NCBI GenBank assembly: GCA_009917455.1
Contig: QZDS01000011.1
Coordinates: 1-64,000 of the forward strand
From: a bacterium 1xD8-48
GTDB lineage: Bacteria; Bacillota; Clostridia; Lachnospirales; Lachnospiraceae
Direction of reading: 5' to 3'
Length of the DNA stretch: 64,000 nucleotides
Positions 15,528-23,816 of the stretch are shown here, piece after piece. Below the pieces are notes generated by a model. That model made no database searches. It saw only the letters and a program-made list of their open reading frames with translations, and was not told the DNA's origin. Each line of letters opens with the position of its first letter. Position 1 is the first letter of the stretch. The translations under genes were made by a program, and so were the position numbers.

Positions 15528-16781
15528 TCAGATATCCAGACTCCCCTCATTCAACCAAAAATCATAAACACTCATAACCAACGGCCCATCGTCATTGTAA
15601 TACGATGTTGGTGCGTCTTTCGTGATAATAATCTTCTTGAAGAAATCACCAGTCAGCATCAGGGAACGCTGCTCCTGTTCCATTTTTTTCCTATCCGGAA
15701 TTGCATAGGCAGACTGGATATAATAACGCCTGGAACCTTTATTGCAAACGAAATCAATTTCCAACTGTTTGCGGACTCCATAACCTTTCTCATTGGTTTT
15801 ATTCAAAGTAATAACTCCCACATCCACATTAAAGCCCCGTATCTTCAACTCATTGAAGATAATATTCTCCATAGCATGAGTTTCTTCCAGTTGACGGAAA
15901 TTGAGACGGGCATTGCGTAATCCCAAATCAGTAAAGTAATATCTGACCGGCGTGTCGATATACCTTTTCCCCTTAATATCATACCGGAAGGCACTGTCAA
16001 TCAGGAAGGAATCACAAAGATAATCGATATATCTTTTAATGGTTGCGTTACTGATGGTTTTCTGCTTGACACTCTTGAAAGTAGCAGATAACTTTGTCGG
16101 ATTTGTAAGTGAGCCGATAGCTGATGAGAGGATGTTCAGAAGTTCCTCCAGTTCTGCCCGGTTGCGTACATTATGTCTGTCTACAATATCCGAAATATAG
16201 GTTTCCTCGAACAGCAACTTCAGAAAATGAATCTTTTCCTCCGGGCTCGAAATATTTATGACAGGCGGCAATCCACCATAAAGCATATATTCGTTCCAGC
16301 CGTCCTGTTTCGTTCCGGAATAAACAGACATAAATTCAGCAAAACTTAAGGGATGCATATGAACTTCATCTCCCCGGCCTCGAAATTCGGTAATCACATC
16401 TTTAGACAAAAATCGGGCATTGCTTCCTGTCACATACACATCTACATTTTTCATACGAATCAGACTGTTTAATACGGATTCAAACTCGCCTAAAAGCTGC
16501 ACCTCATCCAACAGCACATAATACATTCCATCACCTTTCATCTGCTCCTTGAGATAGGGATACAGAACATCCGGCTCACGAAAACGCTTATTCTCAAAAG
16601 TGTCAAACGCAATTTCTATAATATGCTGTTCATCCACCCCTTCTTCCAGCAAATGATTCTTGAATAAATTGAACAATAAGTAGGACTTTCCGCAACGTCG
16701 AATACCCGTCACCACCTTGATAAATCCATTGTGCTTTTTACTGATGAGCTTATTTAAATAGATATCTCTCTTGATTTCCAT
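15528..16781 (-). CDS. AAA ATPase with DUF4143 domain
   Basis: Protein of about 417 aa from MEIKRDIY; GGGATGA lies upstream. The N-terminal AAA_14 domain has Walker A GIRRCGKSYLL and Walker B YYVLLDEVQLL, with VYVTGSNARFLS as sensor region. The C-terminal DUF4143 region includes YYFTDLGLRNARL and FNELKIRGF, then a nuclease-like LEIDFVCN. Such proteins are common in gut Firmicutes and Bacteroidetes and are often multicopy, with roles unclear. A remnant of its P-loop region is found again at 18786-18882. Confidence 0.88.
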   Translation of the reverse strand: MEIKRDIYLNKLISKKHNGFIKVVTGIRRCGKSYLLFNLFKNHLLEEGVDEQHIIEIAFDTFENKRFREPDVLYPYLKEQMKGDGMYYVLLDEVQLLGEFESVLNSLIRMKNVDVYVTGSNARFLSKDVITEFRGRGDEVHMHPLSFAEFMSVYSGTKQDGWNEYMLYGGLPPVINISSPEEKIHFLKLLFEETYISDIVDRHNVRNRAELEELLNILSSAIGSLTNPTKLSATFKSVKQKTISNATIKRYIDYLCDSFLIDSAFRYDIKGKRYIDTPVRYYFTDLGLRNARLNFRQLEETHAMENIIFNELKIRGFNVDVGVITLNKTNEKGYGVRKQLEIDFVCNKGSRRYYIQSAYAIPDRKKMEQEQRSLMLTGDFFKKIIITKDAPTSYYNDDGPLVMSVYDFWLNEGSLDI

Positions 16782-16896
16782 ATCATCATCCCGCTTTATA
16801 CTGAAAATTTTTGCGAGATATCGCAATTATATGTAATAAGAATTGCCGATGCCATGATTCAGGCGGAATGGAGTTACCAAAGGAAGTCCGTAACGA

Positions 16897-17283
16897 TTAG
16901 ATGCCAAATGAATTTAACACTTCCGCAAGAACAGGTCTCAATACATAAAAATACTTTTTGTACTTTACCATATCCTCCCACAAATACTCATGATAATTCT
17001 TATTGGCTGTACCATAATAATGATACAATGCCGGCTTGCAGGCAAAGTAATTACATGCAGCCCTGTCATAAATCTGTTTCCATTCATCTGTTGTATAATA
17101 TACTACCGGCGAATTACTCCACTCAAATAATGTAGCATTGGATTTATGAAAATGCTGCAATACCTTCTTTAAATCCCATCCATTGATATCAAGCACTTTA
17201 TTTAATTCCCAATCAATAAAATCCTTATTCTCACGAAGTGACAAATAAAAATTGAACAAAATCGCTGTGCGATGGCCTGCCAA
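16897..17283 (-). pseudogene. RlaP-like nucleotidyltransferase, 5'-truncated
   Basis: 128 codons match the C-terminal part of the RlaP/YcgL group of pol-beta-type nucleotidyltransferases (INGWDLKKVLQHFHKSNATL; FEWSNSPVVY). The N-terminal G-S-x10-D-x-D catalytic part, about 60-70 residues, is missing; the frame starts just inside the homologous region. It is probably inactive. Decayed IS91-type sequence begins about 230 bp to the right. Confidence 0.72.
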
Positions 17284-17514
17284 GGCTATGGCGCAGCTTT
17301 TCTTTTCCTAAAAACAGTGGACAGGAACGTCCCAAGATAGTATTGTTTAAGTGCGACCAAAAACATACTTCGAATACGGGCTTATCCCTGACCACTGCTT
17401 ATGATAAGAATAACACCCTCCTGCTGTATTGGCAAGCACTTTTATTTTGCAAATGCCCCTCCATAAAAAGATATTCCGTAACTACTGACTGTCTGATTTT
17501 ATGGGGGAACCCAT

Positions 17515-17823
17515 ATGTACGAAAAATATATGCTGCTTCTCGAAGAAGAAGCAAAAATCAGGAACCTTAAAAACCGTTCCGTTCTCTGTTATAAAAACTA
17601 TGTATCCTGTTTTCTGAACTATGTGGCAAAGACCCGCAGGAGCTTTCCTGCCAGGATGTCCGGGACTTCCTTTTTGCAAAGAAGGAAGAAGGACTCAAGG
17701 CCACCACACTCAACCTTTACAATTCAGCCATCCGTTTCTTTTACAGGAACGTCCTGCATATCCTCTGGGATGATGTCAGGGTGCCCCGCATGCGCATCGG
17801 CCATAAGCTCCCTAAGGAGAAAT
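17515..17823 (+). pseudogene. Tyrosine recombinase, N-terminal fragment
   Basis: Begins M-Y-E-K-Y-M-L-L-L-E-E-E and encodes the SAM-like core-binding domain of a phage-type integrase. One base is missing near 17630, after which the frame resumes as ELSCQDVRDFLFAKKEEGL and reaches VPRMRIGHKLPK. The catalytic domain is absent because the sequence switches there to an IS91-type transposase. Such an integrase gene next to the transposase is known in IS91-family elements. Confidence 0.72.
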
Positions 17824-18606
17824 GGATGGATCTTCGTCGGGAAGATGTCCTGGAAGCCCCTTACTTCCATGTCGTATTTACTGTCCCGGCTGAACTAACC
17901 CCCATCATCTACAGCAACCAGAAGCTCTTGTATGATGCGCTCTATCATGCTGCTTCCGGCGCCCTTGACGAGCTTTGTGCAGACCCAAAATACCTGGGTG
18001 CAGAGATTGGTTACCTCTGCCTCCTCCATACCTGGGGGTCTGAAATGAACTTCCACCCCCATATCCATGTCATCGTGCTGGGCGGAGGGCTTGATGCGCA
18101 GAACCACTGTAAAGGGAAAAGGGACGGTTTTCCTCCCCATCCATGTTGTCTCCCGGAAGTTCCGCGGCAAGTACATGGCGGAATTGAAGATGCTCTGGCA
18201 GGACGGCCGCCTTGTGTTTGGCGGGACATCCGAAAAATACCGGAACCATTACACATTCCATGAGTTGATGGATGCCTGTTACAAAAAGGAATGGATCCCC
18301 CATTGCAAATAAACATTCAACGGAGCACAGTCGGCCATCGCCTACCTTGGGAAATACACCCACAGGATCGCAGTCAGCAACCACCGGATCCTATGTATGG
18401 ATGAAAAAACGGTCACCTTTTCTGTCAAGGACTATAAAAATGGCGGAGGCTGAAAAACACTTACGGTTTCCGGGGTGGAGTTTGTCCGCCGGTTCCTGAT
18501 GCATGTGCCGCCGAAGCGCTTTGTCCGTATCCGGCATTACGGAATCCTGGCTTCCCGCAATAAGAAGAAGCTCATCACCCTGTGCCGGAACCTGCCGGGC
18601 ATCATA
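17816..18606 (+). pseudogene. IS91-family transposase remnant
   Basis: Matches the Y2-type transposase: KEKWMDLRREDVLEAP, FHVVFTVPAEL, FHPHIHVIVLGGGL and AIAYLGKYTHRIAVSNHRI. It lacks the N-terminal zinc-finger part, has a frameshift near 18105, an in-frame TAA at 18310 and a TGA at 18451, and loses its C terminus near 18606. It is clearly dead. Together with the integrase fragment it marks an old insertion. No transposon ends could be fixed. Confidence 0.8.
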
Positions 18607-18785
18607 TGGCTTCGAAGGCTTCCTTCTGGGAGGCTTGTTTGCCATACAGAAATTTTGTTCAATTAGGTTAAATCGCAAATGGCGCAAACAAAAGGGCAGT
18701 TTATCGCAAAATTAAGGCTGCTTTTTCGTTTGTCCCATCAGCGATTCTAACCTAAAGAATTTGTTGATCACTAAAATCTAACATT

Positions 18786-18882
18786 TTTGAACAAATTGAA
18801 CAATAAGCAGGACTTTCCGCAGCGTCTAATCCCCGTCACCACCTTGATAAATCCATTGTGCTTTTTACTGACGAGCTTATTT
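18786..18882 (-). pseudogene. Fragment duplicated from AAA/DUF4143 ATPase
   Basis: About 95 bases closely match 16662-16760 of the ATPase gene, covering codons around the Walker A motif (KLISKKHNGF to F-N-L-F). There are a few substitutions. It is either a local duplication or the rest of a second family member. 18607-18785 shows nothing recognisable. Confidence 0.7.
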
Positions 18883-18893
18883 AAACAGGCGAG

Positions 18894-19031
18894 TTTTCGC
18901 AATTACATGCTGTAGGATTTGTTAAAAAAGCGTTCCATGTAAACAACACTTCTTCTGCGTCATTCCCATAAGCCTGTTCTACATTGCAAATATACAGATA
19001 GTGGTCGCCAACCTCGTAATATTCTTTTAAA
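18894..19031 (-). pseudogene. Flavin reductase C-terminal remnant
   Basis: Directly behind the flavoprotein stop codon, about 45 codons read SLKEYYEVGDHYLYICNVE then QAYGNDAEEVLFTWNAFL. This resembles the C terminus of flavoredoxin/flavin-reductase proteins with the FMN-binding split barrel. Most of the gene has been lost. It sits where a flavin reductase would be expected beside flavodoxin-like genes. Confidence 0.6.
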
Positions 19032-19577
19032 CTAAATTGATTTTCCTAAACCGTAGGCTTCCTGCAATTCGGGTTTTCCGGCAATATCCCCCATAGCCAT
19101 TACACCGCCGCAAAGCACTTTTCCAATGCTTTTCCACCCCAAATGTTTTTCAAGATGTTCATACCAATAAAGAGTTTCTTCAAAGCCGTATCCCTCGGCT
19201 GCCATAATGAGAACACTTTCCTTTTTCGGGTTTCGATAATCAGGGTCACATTCCGCAACAGCAAATAAGCGGTCAAAGGCAGTTTTTAACTGACCGCTGA
19301 TAGTCCAATAGTAAAGCGGTGTTGCAAGAACAACTATGTCCGCTTTCTTGTAAACAGGATAAATTTTATCCATATCGTCTTTTTGGACACAAGGGCTATC
19401 CGGGTTTTTACCGCCGCCAAAACAGCCTTTACAACCATTTATGTTCATACCGTCAAGTAAAAACTCTGTCACGGTGTTTCCGGCTTCCTCTGCGCCTTTC
19501 TTAAATTCTGCCGTTAATGCCGTTGTATTTCCGGCTTTTCCTGGACTTCCATTGAGAATAATAATTTTTTTGCTCAT
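19032..19577 (-). CDS. Iron-sulfur flavoprotein-like NAD(P)H oxidoreductase
   Basis: 181-aa flavodoxin-fold protein. The start at MSKKIIIL has AAGGAGATATTT upstream. FMN phosphate-loop motif LNGSPGKAGNT lies at the N terminus. A cysteine cluster (NGCKGCFGGGKNPDSPCVQ) and DDMDKIY follow, as in the Isf/NADPH-dependent FMN reductase group of anaerobes. It ends with a quinone-reductase-like helical region. It overlaps the next flavoprotein gene by 10 bp at most after start correction and forms an operon with it, divergent from an HxlR regulator. Confidence 0.88.
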   Translation of the reverse strand: MSKKIIILNGSPGKAGNTTALTAEFKKGAEEAGNTVTEFLLDGMNINGCKGCFGGGKNPDSPCVQKDDMDKIYPVYKKADIVVLATPLYYWTISGQLKTAFDRLFAVAECDPDYRNPKKESVLIMAAEGYGFEETLYWYEHLEKHLGWKSIGKVLCGGVMAMGDIAGKPELQEAYGLGKSI

Positions 19578-19587
19578 AAATATCTCC

Positions 19588-20133
19588 TTAAATTGCATTG
19601 GCTAAATCAGCCGCTTTTTTGCAGCCCTCGGTTTTGTCTATATCGCCAACATTTAATACTCCGGGAATTAAAACCTCGCCTGCCATTTTCCATTTATTCA
19701 ATGCTGCCATACGCTCAACAGGAATACGAACGCCGTCCATGACGGACATATCATCTTCTTCACAACAGGTAATCAGCGCACATTCCTTTCCGGCAATATC
19801 CCTGCCGCCTACAACCATAGAAAAAATACGGTCAATGACACCTTTAATCTGCGCCGGGATAGAGTACCAGTAGACAGGCATGGTAAATACGATAACGTCC
19901 GCTTCAAGAATTGCCGGTGCAATCGTGTTGAAATCATCATCAAAAGTACAGGCTTTTCCAGTGGAAAAACAGGTTTCACACGCCCGGCAGCCGCCAACTT
20001 TTTTTAGTGCAGCATCAAACCGTGTGATTGTGTGCCCCTTTGCTTCGGCTGCCTTGATGAAAGTGTCTGTCATAGCAAAGCTATTCCCGTTTTTCCGGGG
20101 ACTTCCCGTTATTACAACTATTTTTTTGCTCAT
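19588..20133 (-). CDS. Flavodoxin-family oxidoreductase
   Basis: 181-aa protein of the same fold: ITGSPRKNGNS at the FMN loop, GGCRACETCFSTGKAC cysteine cluster, then FTMPVYWYSIPAQIKGVID, a typical FMN-binding segment. It is first in a leftward operon with a second flavoprotein and a flavin-reductase remnant. It is divergent from the HxlR gene at 20279, which probably represses it. Confidence 0.9.
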   Translation of the reverse strand: MSKKIVVITGSPRKNGNSFAMTDTFIKAAEAKGHTITRFDAALKKVGGCRACETCFSTGKACTFDDDFNTIAPAILEADVIVFTMPVYWYSIPAQIKGVIDRIFSMVVGGRDIAGKECALITCCEEDDMSVMDGVRIPVERMAALNKWKMAGEVLIPGVLNVGDIDKTEGCKKAADLANAI

Positions 20134-20200
20134 AAAATATGTCCTCCTTATTCTGTGAGATTGACTTTCTCTGCTTTTGATATTATAATCTTAGCAAGAA

Positions 20201-20240
20201 TTGAAATAAAATCAAGTACGCACATATAAGTGCGATACTT
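20201..20240. promoter_or_regulatory. Divergent promoter region with HxlR operator candidate
   Basis: For the rightward gene, TTGAAA (20201-20206) and TATAAG (20225-20230) are 18 bp apart. An inverted repeat AAGTACGCAC (20214-20223) / GTGCGATACTT (20230-20240), matching except for one extra base, covers the -10. It is a good candidate for repression by the HxlR product. Confidence 0.5.
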
Positions 20241-20278
20241 ACAATAAAGTTATATACTTACCTAAAGGAGAGTGTGAA

Positions 20279-20611
20279 ATGAGTGAACGCTGCATTTCAA
20301 ATGAATGTCTTGAAACAACAGGTTTCAGCTATACCTTATCATTAATCAATGGCAAATATAAAATGACTGTTTTGTATACTTTAATGGAGTTTGGAGTTGT
20401 CCGTTTTAACGAAATAAAAAAATATATCAGTGAAATTTCGTATAAGACTTTAAGCTCCACTTTAAAAGAATTAGAAGCAGACCAATTAGTACATAGAAAA
20501 GAATATCCACAAATTCCGCCAAAGGTAGAATATAGCTTAACAGAGCGTGGAAAATCTTTAATTCCTATTTTAGACGGAATGTGTGAATGGGGTGATAAAA
20601 ACAGGTTATAA
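20279..20611 (+). CDS. HxlR-family transcriptional regulator
   Basis: Winged-helix regulator of 110 aa. Family features: TLSLINGKYKMTVLYTL, RFNEIKKYISEISYKTLS, and the wing ending VEYSLTERGKSL. Cys5 and Cys10 at the N terminus could be redox-sensing, as in some HxlR/YodB proteins that respond to quinones and electrophiles. AAAGGAG precedes the ATG. It is divergent from the flavoprotein operon, matching the common regulator/quinone-reductase pairing. Confidence 0.92.
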   Translation: MSERCISNECLETTGFSYTLSLINGKYKMTVLYTLMEFGVVRFNEIKKYISEISYKTLSSTLKELEADQLVHRKEYPQIPPKVEYSLTERGKSLIPILDGMCEWGDKNRL

Positions 20612-20787
20612 AATGAAATGAGAGGGATTCCGTAGTCGTCGGCATTGTGCTGTAATGGGTATAACCGGCTGTCTTTTGGAATTGTGGGTAACTCTGTTTT
20701 TTGTTCGGAATAGTGTGGTGCTGGCGATCTGTCTCTTATTTTTGTTTTTTGCCTCTTTACCGTACATGAGCATTTGCACAAGTACAT

Positions 20788-20912
20788 TATCCTGCCAAAA
20801 AGTTTGTCGTAACGAAAATATCCTCCCGCTGTACGATTCCCTCATCAATTGCCTCCCGGATTGCCTGCCCGATTTCTTCCTCATTGCCACAGGCAGAGAC
20901 AGCCTCCCTTAT
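20788..20912 (-). pseudogene. Aldo/keto reductase fragment
   Basis: Leftward reading gives REAVSACGNEEEIGQAIREA then IDEGIVQREDIFVTTNFLAG and a stop. This matches the segment of aldo/keto reductases around the catalytic Tyr (here the Y-G-N-E position reads C-G-N-E). Both ends of the gene are missing. It begins right behind the stop of the flavoprotein at 20915. 20612-20787 holds no other recognised gene. Confidence 0.6.
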
Positions 20913-20914
20913 CA

Positions 20915-21445
20915 CTATTTCAGATTTTTTCCGAAATCCCGGAGTTCTTTCAGCTTTGAAGCCGAACCGTTCTCCATGCCGTATGCTGTAAACACTCCCA
21001 TGTCCTCAAGGCCGAGGTATTCCAGAAAATCCCCTTTGTATGAGAACATTGCGCCATCATACATTTCAGGATCACCGGAGCTTAATATCATAGCCACCTT
21101 TTTCAGATTCCGGGGCTTTCTCAGATAAGCGGCAGAATAGAAGCGGTCAAGGACACATTTTAACTGCCCTGAAACACCGTGATAATAAATCGGCGAGGCA
21201 ATGACAAGCATATCCGCCTCCCCCAGCAGGGCATAGACTTCCTGCATATCATCTTTCTGCACGCAGGCTCCGTTTCCCTTTGTATGGCAGTATTCGCAGG
21301 CCAGACAGCCCGCAATCTTTTTCCTGCATACGTCAATTACATCCACCCGATGTCCTGCGGATTCCGCACCGCTCCGGAACGCATCCACCATTTGTTTCGT
21401 GTTGCCCTTTGGACGGGGGCTTCCGTTTAATACTATAATGCGCAT
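20915..21445 (-). CDS. Flavodoxin-family NAD(P)H oxidoreductase
   Basis: 176-aa FMN-fold protein with LNGSPRPKGNT, the cysteine cluster GCLACEYCHTKGNGACVQ, DDMQEVY, and SPIYYHGVSGQLKCVLDR. Third flavoprotein of this type in 2.5 kb, but transcribed alone, with an aldo/keto reductase remnant behind it. Probably reduces quinones, nitro compounds or acts as electron carrier; the actual substrate is unknown. Confidence 0.9.
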   Translation of the reverse strand: MRIIVLNGSPRPKGNTKQMVDAFRSGAESAGHRVDVIDVCRKKIAGCLACEYCHTKGNGACVQKDDMQEVYALLGEADMLVIASPIYYHGVSGQLKCVLDRFYSAAYLRKPRNLKKVAMILSSGDPEMYDGAMFSYKGDFLEYLGLEDMGVFTAYGMENGSASKLKELRDFGKNLK

Positions 21446-21507
21446 AACTGTTACCTCCAGATTTTCACTTATCTCATGCCTGACACCACAATATCTCTGT
21501 TAAAAAA

Positions 21508-21541
21508 GGGATGCCGTATGTCAATTGGCATATGGCATCCC
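21508..21541 (-). terminator. Intrinsic terminator, leftward
   Basis: GGGATGCC (21508-21515) and GGCATCCC (21534-21541) form a stem that extends inward through TATG/CATA with bulges. On the leftward strand it is followed by TTTTTTAA. It ends transcription of the alcohol dehydrogenase pseudogene. Confidence 0.75.
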
Positions 21542-21576
21542 GCTGCCGCATTATAACGCCTGGCAGGATAAGGCTT

Positions 21577-22421
21577 TTATAAGCTGCTCTTAAAAATCTC
21601 CATTATTTCATCCCTATCCGGCACTTTATAGCCGCCGTCCATAATCAGTGTGCTGTCAACGATTCCCGGAAGCATCTCCTCTGTTACCCCAAGCTCTTTC
21701 AGATGCATTGTAAGGCCCAGCTCCTCCATATAAGCCTCCATTTTCTGCAGGCCTTCCGCTGCAATTTGTTTATCACTTTTTCCTTCCGGGTTTACGTCCC
21801 ATACATTCATGGCAAACCGCTTAAACTTTGCCAGCCCAAACGGACAGACAAACCGGTAATAGGCCATAGATACCGCCGCAAGGGTCATGCCGTGGGTTGC
21901 ATCCGTATGCGCCGCAACCGCCTGCCCCAGCATATGAACCATCCAGTCTGTGGATTTTCCCTTCGCCACCAGCGTATTTAATGCCCATGTGGCAATCCAC
22001 ATGATGTTGCTCCTTGCTTCGTAATCCGTAGGGTTCTTCACCGCGATTCTACTGGAATGGATCAAGGACCGCAGCAGACCTTCCATGAGATAATCAGAGG
22101 TATTGTCATCCTCCCCGGAGAAATACTGCTCCGTAATATGGTTCATAATGTCATAAATTCCTGCAACCATCTGGTACTGAGGCAGCGTATAGGTATATAC
22201 CGGATTTAAGATGGAAAATTTCGGATACACCCTCTCATCAAATACATGGCCAATCTTCAATTTCTGCTCATGATTTGTTATGACCGCGCCGCCGTTCATT
22301 TCAGAGCCGGTACCAACCATTGTCAGAACACATCCAACCGGAACTCCTCATTCAGGCTGGCAAGGGAATCCTCGCCAAAATAAAGTTTCGTCGGGTTACA
22401 ATACATAAAATTTCCTAACAT
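21577..22421 (-). pseudogene. Iron-containing alcohol (butanol) dehydrogenase with internal deletion
   Basis: The start region is intact (MLGNFMYCNPTKLYFGEDSL from ATG at 22421, good ribosome site), then after about 28 codons the sequence jumps to GSEMNGGAVITN of the middle of the protein, out of frame. Roughly 130 codons are missing at about 22334, including the NAD-binding part. The C-terminal 247 codons are open, with metal-site residues in HMLGQAVAAHTDATHG. No full enzyme can be made. It lies behind the alpha/beta hydrolase gene, opposite a LysR gene. Confidence 0.82.
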
Positions 22422-22454
22422 GGTCTTCCTCCCCGTATAATAAGTTTATAAATA

Positions 22455-23456
22455 TCATTTCATATTTTCCGAAAAAAACTGCTCCAGCTTATCAAACGGA
22501 ATCGCATCCTTTTCGCCGCCGTCATACAGATCCGTATGGACTGCATCGGGAATAATCAGCAGCTCCTTATTGTCTGTATAAAGGTTATCCTTCACCATTG
22601 CAGCATAAGCATCGCGGCTGAAATAGCAGGAATGTGCCTTCTCTCCGTGCATGATAAGAACTGCGCTGCGGATTTCATTGCTGTACTGAAGGATTGGCTG
22701 GTTCATAAAGGACATACATCCAATCACATTCCAGCCTCCGTTGGAATTTAAGGAACGCTTATGATAGCCACGATTCGTTTTATAATAGCTGTGATAATCT
22801 GCCACATAGAAAGGTACGTCCTCCGGAAGCGGATCGACAACCCCGCCGCCCGGCGCATAACTGCCATTTTTGTAATCAACAAGTCTTTGGGCGTTCATAG
22901 TCGCTTTCTTCGCGTACCGTGCATCAGCAGAATTATCTGCATCAAAATATCCGTTGGCATTGACACGGGACATATCATACATGGTGGAGGCAACCGTCGC
23001 CTTGATGCGGGTATCCAGTGCCGCCACATTCAGGGCCAGGCCTCCCCAGCCGCAGATGCCAATAATGCCGATACGCTCAGGGTCAACATTTTCCTGTACG
23101 GAAAGAAAATCAACCGCCGCCTGAAAATCCTCCGTGTTAATATCCGGCGAAGCCATGTAACGGGGTGCGCCGCCGCTTTCGCCGGTAAAAGAAGGGTCAA
23201 AGGCAATGGTGAGGAAGCCGCGCTCCGCCATTGTCTGCGCATACAGTCCGGCTGCCTGCTCTTTTACTGCGCCAAACGGCCCGCATACCGCAATCGCAGC
23301 CAGTTTCTTTTCGCCTCCCTTCGGCTCATAAAGGTCTGCCGCCAGCGTGATCCCGTAACGGTTGGGGAATGTCACCTTGCGGTGGCTCACCTTTTCACTT
23401 TTCGGGAAAGTCTTATCCCATTCCTTTGTTAATTCCAGCTTTTCAATATTTTCCAT
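22455..23456 (-). CDS. Alpha/beta hydrolase with cysteine at nucleophile position
   Basis: Cytosolic 333-aa hydrolase of the dienelactone-hydrolase/YcjY-like group. The nucleophile elbow reads G-I-C-G-W-G, so Cys replaces the usual Ser, as in dienelactone hydrolase. Acid and base are probable in ELLIIPDAVHTDLYDG (D and H). The oxyanion region AVCGPFGAVKEQAAG is present. The gene is divergent from a LysR regulator and upstream of the broken alcohol dehydrogenase. Substrate unknown. Confidence 0.85.
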   Translation of the reverse strand: MENIEKLELTKEWDKTFPKSEKVSHRKVTFPNRYGITLAADLYEPKGGEKKLAAIAVCGPFGAVKEQAAGLYAQTMAERGFLTIAFDPSFTGESGGAPRYMASPDINTEDFQAAVDFLSVQENVDPERIGIIGICGWGGLALNVAALDTRIKATVASTMYDMSRVNANGYFDADNSADARYAKKATMNAQRLVDYKNGSYAPGGGVVDPLPEDVPFYVADYHSYYKTNRGYHKRSLNSNGGWNVIGCMSFMNQPILQYSNEIRSAVLIMHGEKAHSCYFSRDAYAAMVKDNLYTDNKELLIIPDAVHTDLYDGGEKDAIPFDKLEQFFSENMK

Positions 23457-23495
23457 TTTGTAATGCCTCTCTTTCTTTTCCTTATTTTTTAATGA

Positions 23496-23723
23496 TTACT
23501 TTTCTTTTTCCATACGCCATACTAAAAAATCAAGACAGTCAACTCTCCACTGACTTTTATGCAGGCTGTCCATCAGGCCGCAGCGATGCTTACGCAGCAT
23601 TTTAATCGCATCCTGAACCTGACCGTTACCATACAACCTGCAGACCTTCTCAATGGTCTGAGCGCCACAGCCTGCATCCTTTAGATTCTGAATAAGATCA
23701 TCCGTATGACCGCCTCCCTCCTG
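23496..23723 (-). CDS. Small conserved-looking protein without a standard start
   Basis: An open stretch of about 75 codons ends at 23496 and reads HTDDLIQNLKDAGCGAQTIE, then KVCRLYGNGQVQDAIKMLRK and a C terminus LDFLVWRMEKEK. A strong GGAGGG lies upstream, but no ATG, GTG or TTG occurs between it and the conserved-looking region, so the start may be ACG, or mutated. It resembles small helical proteins often found beside LysR genes in Clostridia. It is directly upstream of the hydrolase and could share its operon. Confidence 0.45.
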   Translation of the reverse strand, partial: QEGGGHTDDLIQNLKDAGCGAQTIEKVCRLYGNGQVQDAIKMLRKHRCGLMDSLHKSQWRVDCLDFLVWRMEKEK

Positions 23724-23816
23724 CTATGTCTGTATTTTATCCTCTTGACTTTCATTTTGCTAATAGTTATATTTTATATCATGATATAATTTTTCGGAAT
23801 ATCACAGGAGGTCAAA

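Noticed and set aside
20606-20890. 94-codon leftward open frame
   Set aside because: Another frame of the same stretch encodes recognisable aldo/keto reductase sequence, so this one is a shadow.
22761-23432. 223-codon rightward open frame
   Set aside because: It is fully antisense to the alpha/beta hydrolase gene, which has clear motifs and a good start.
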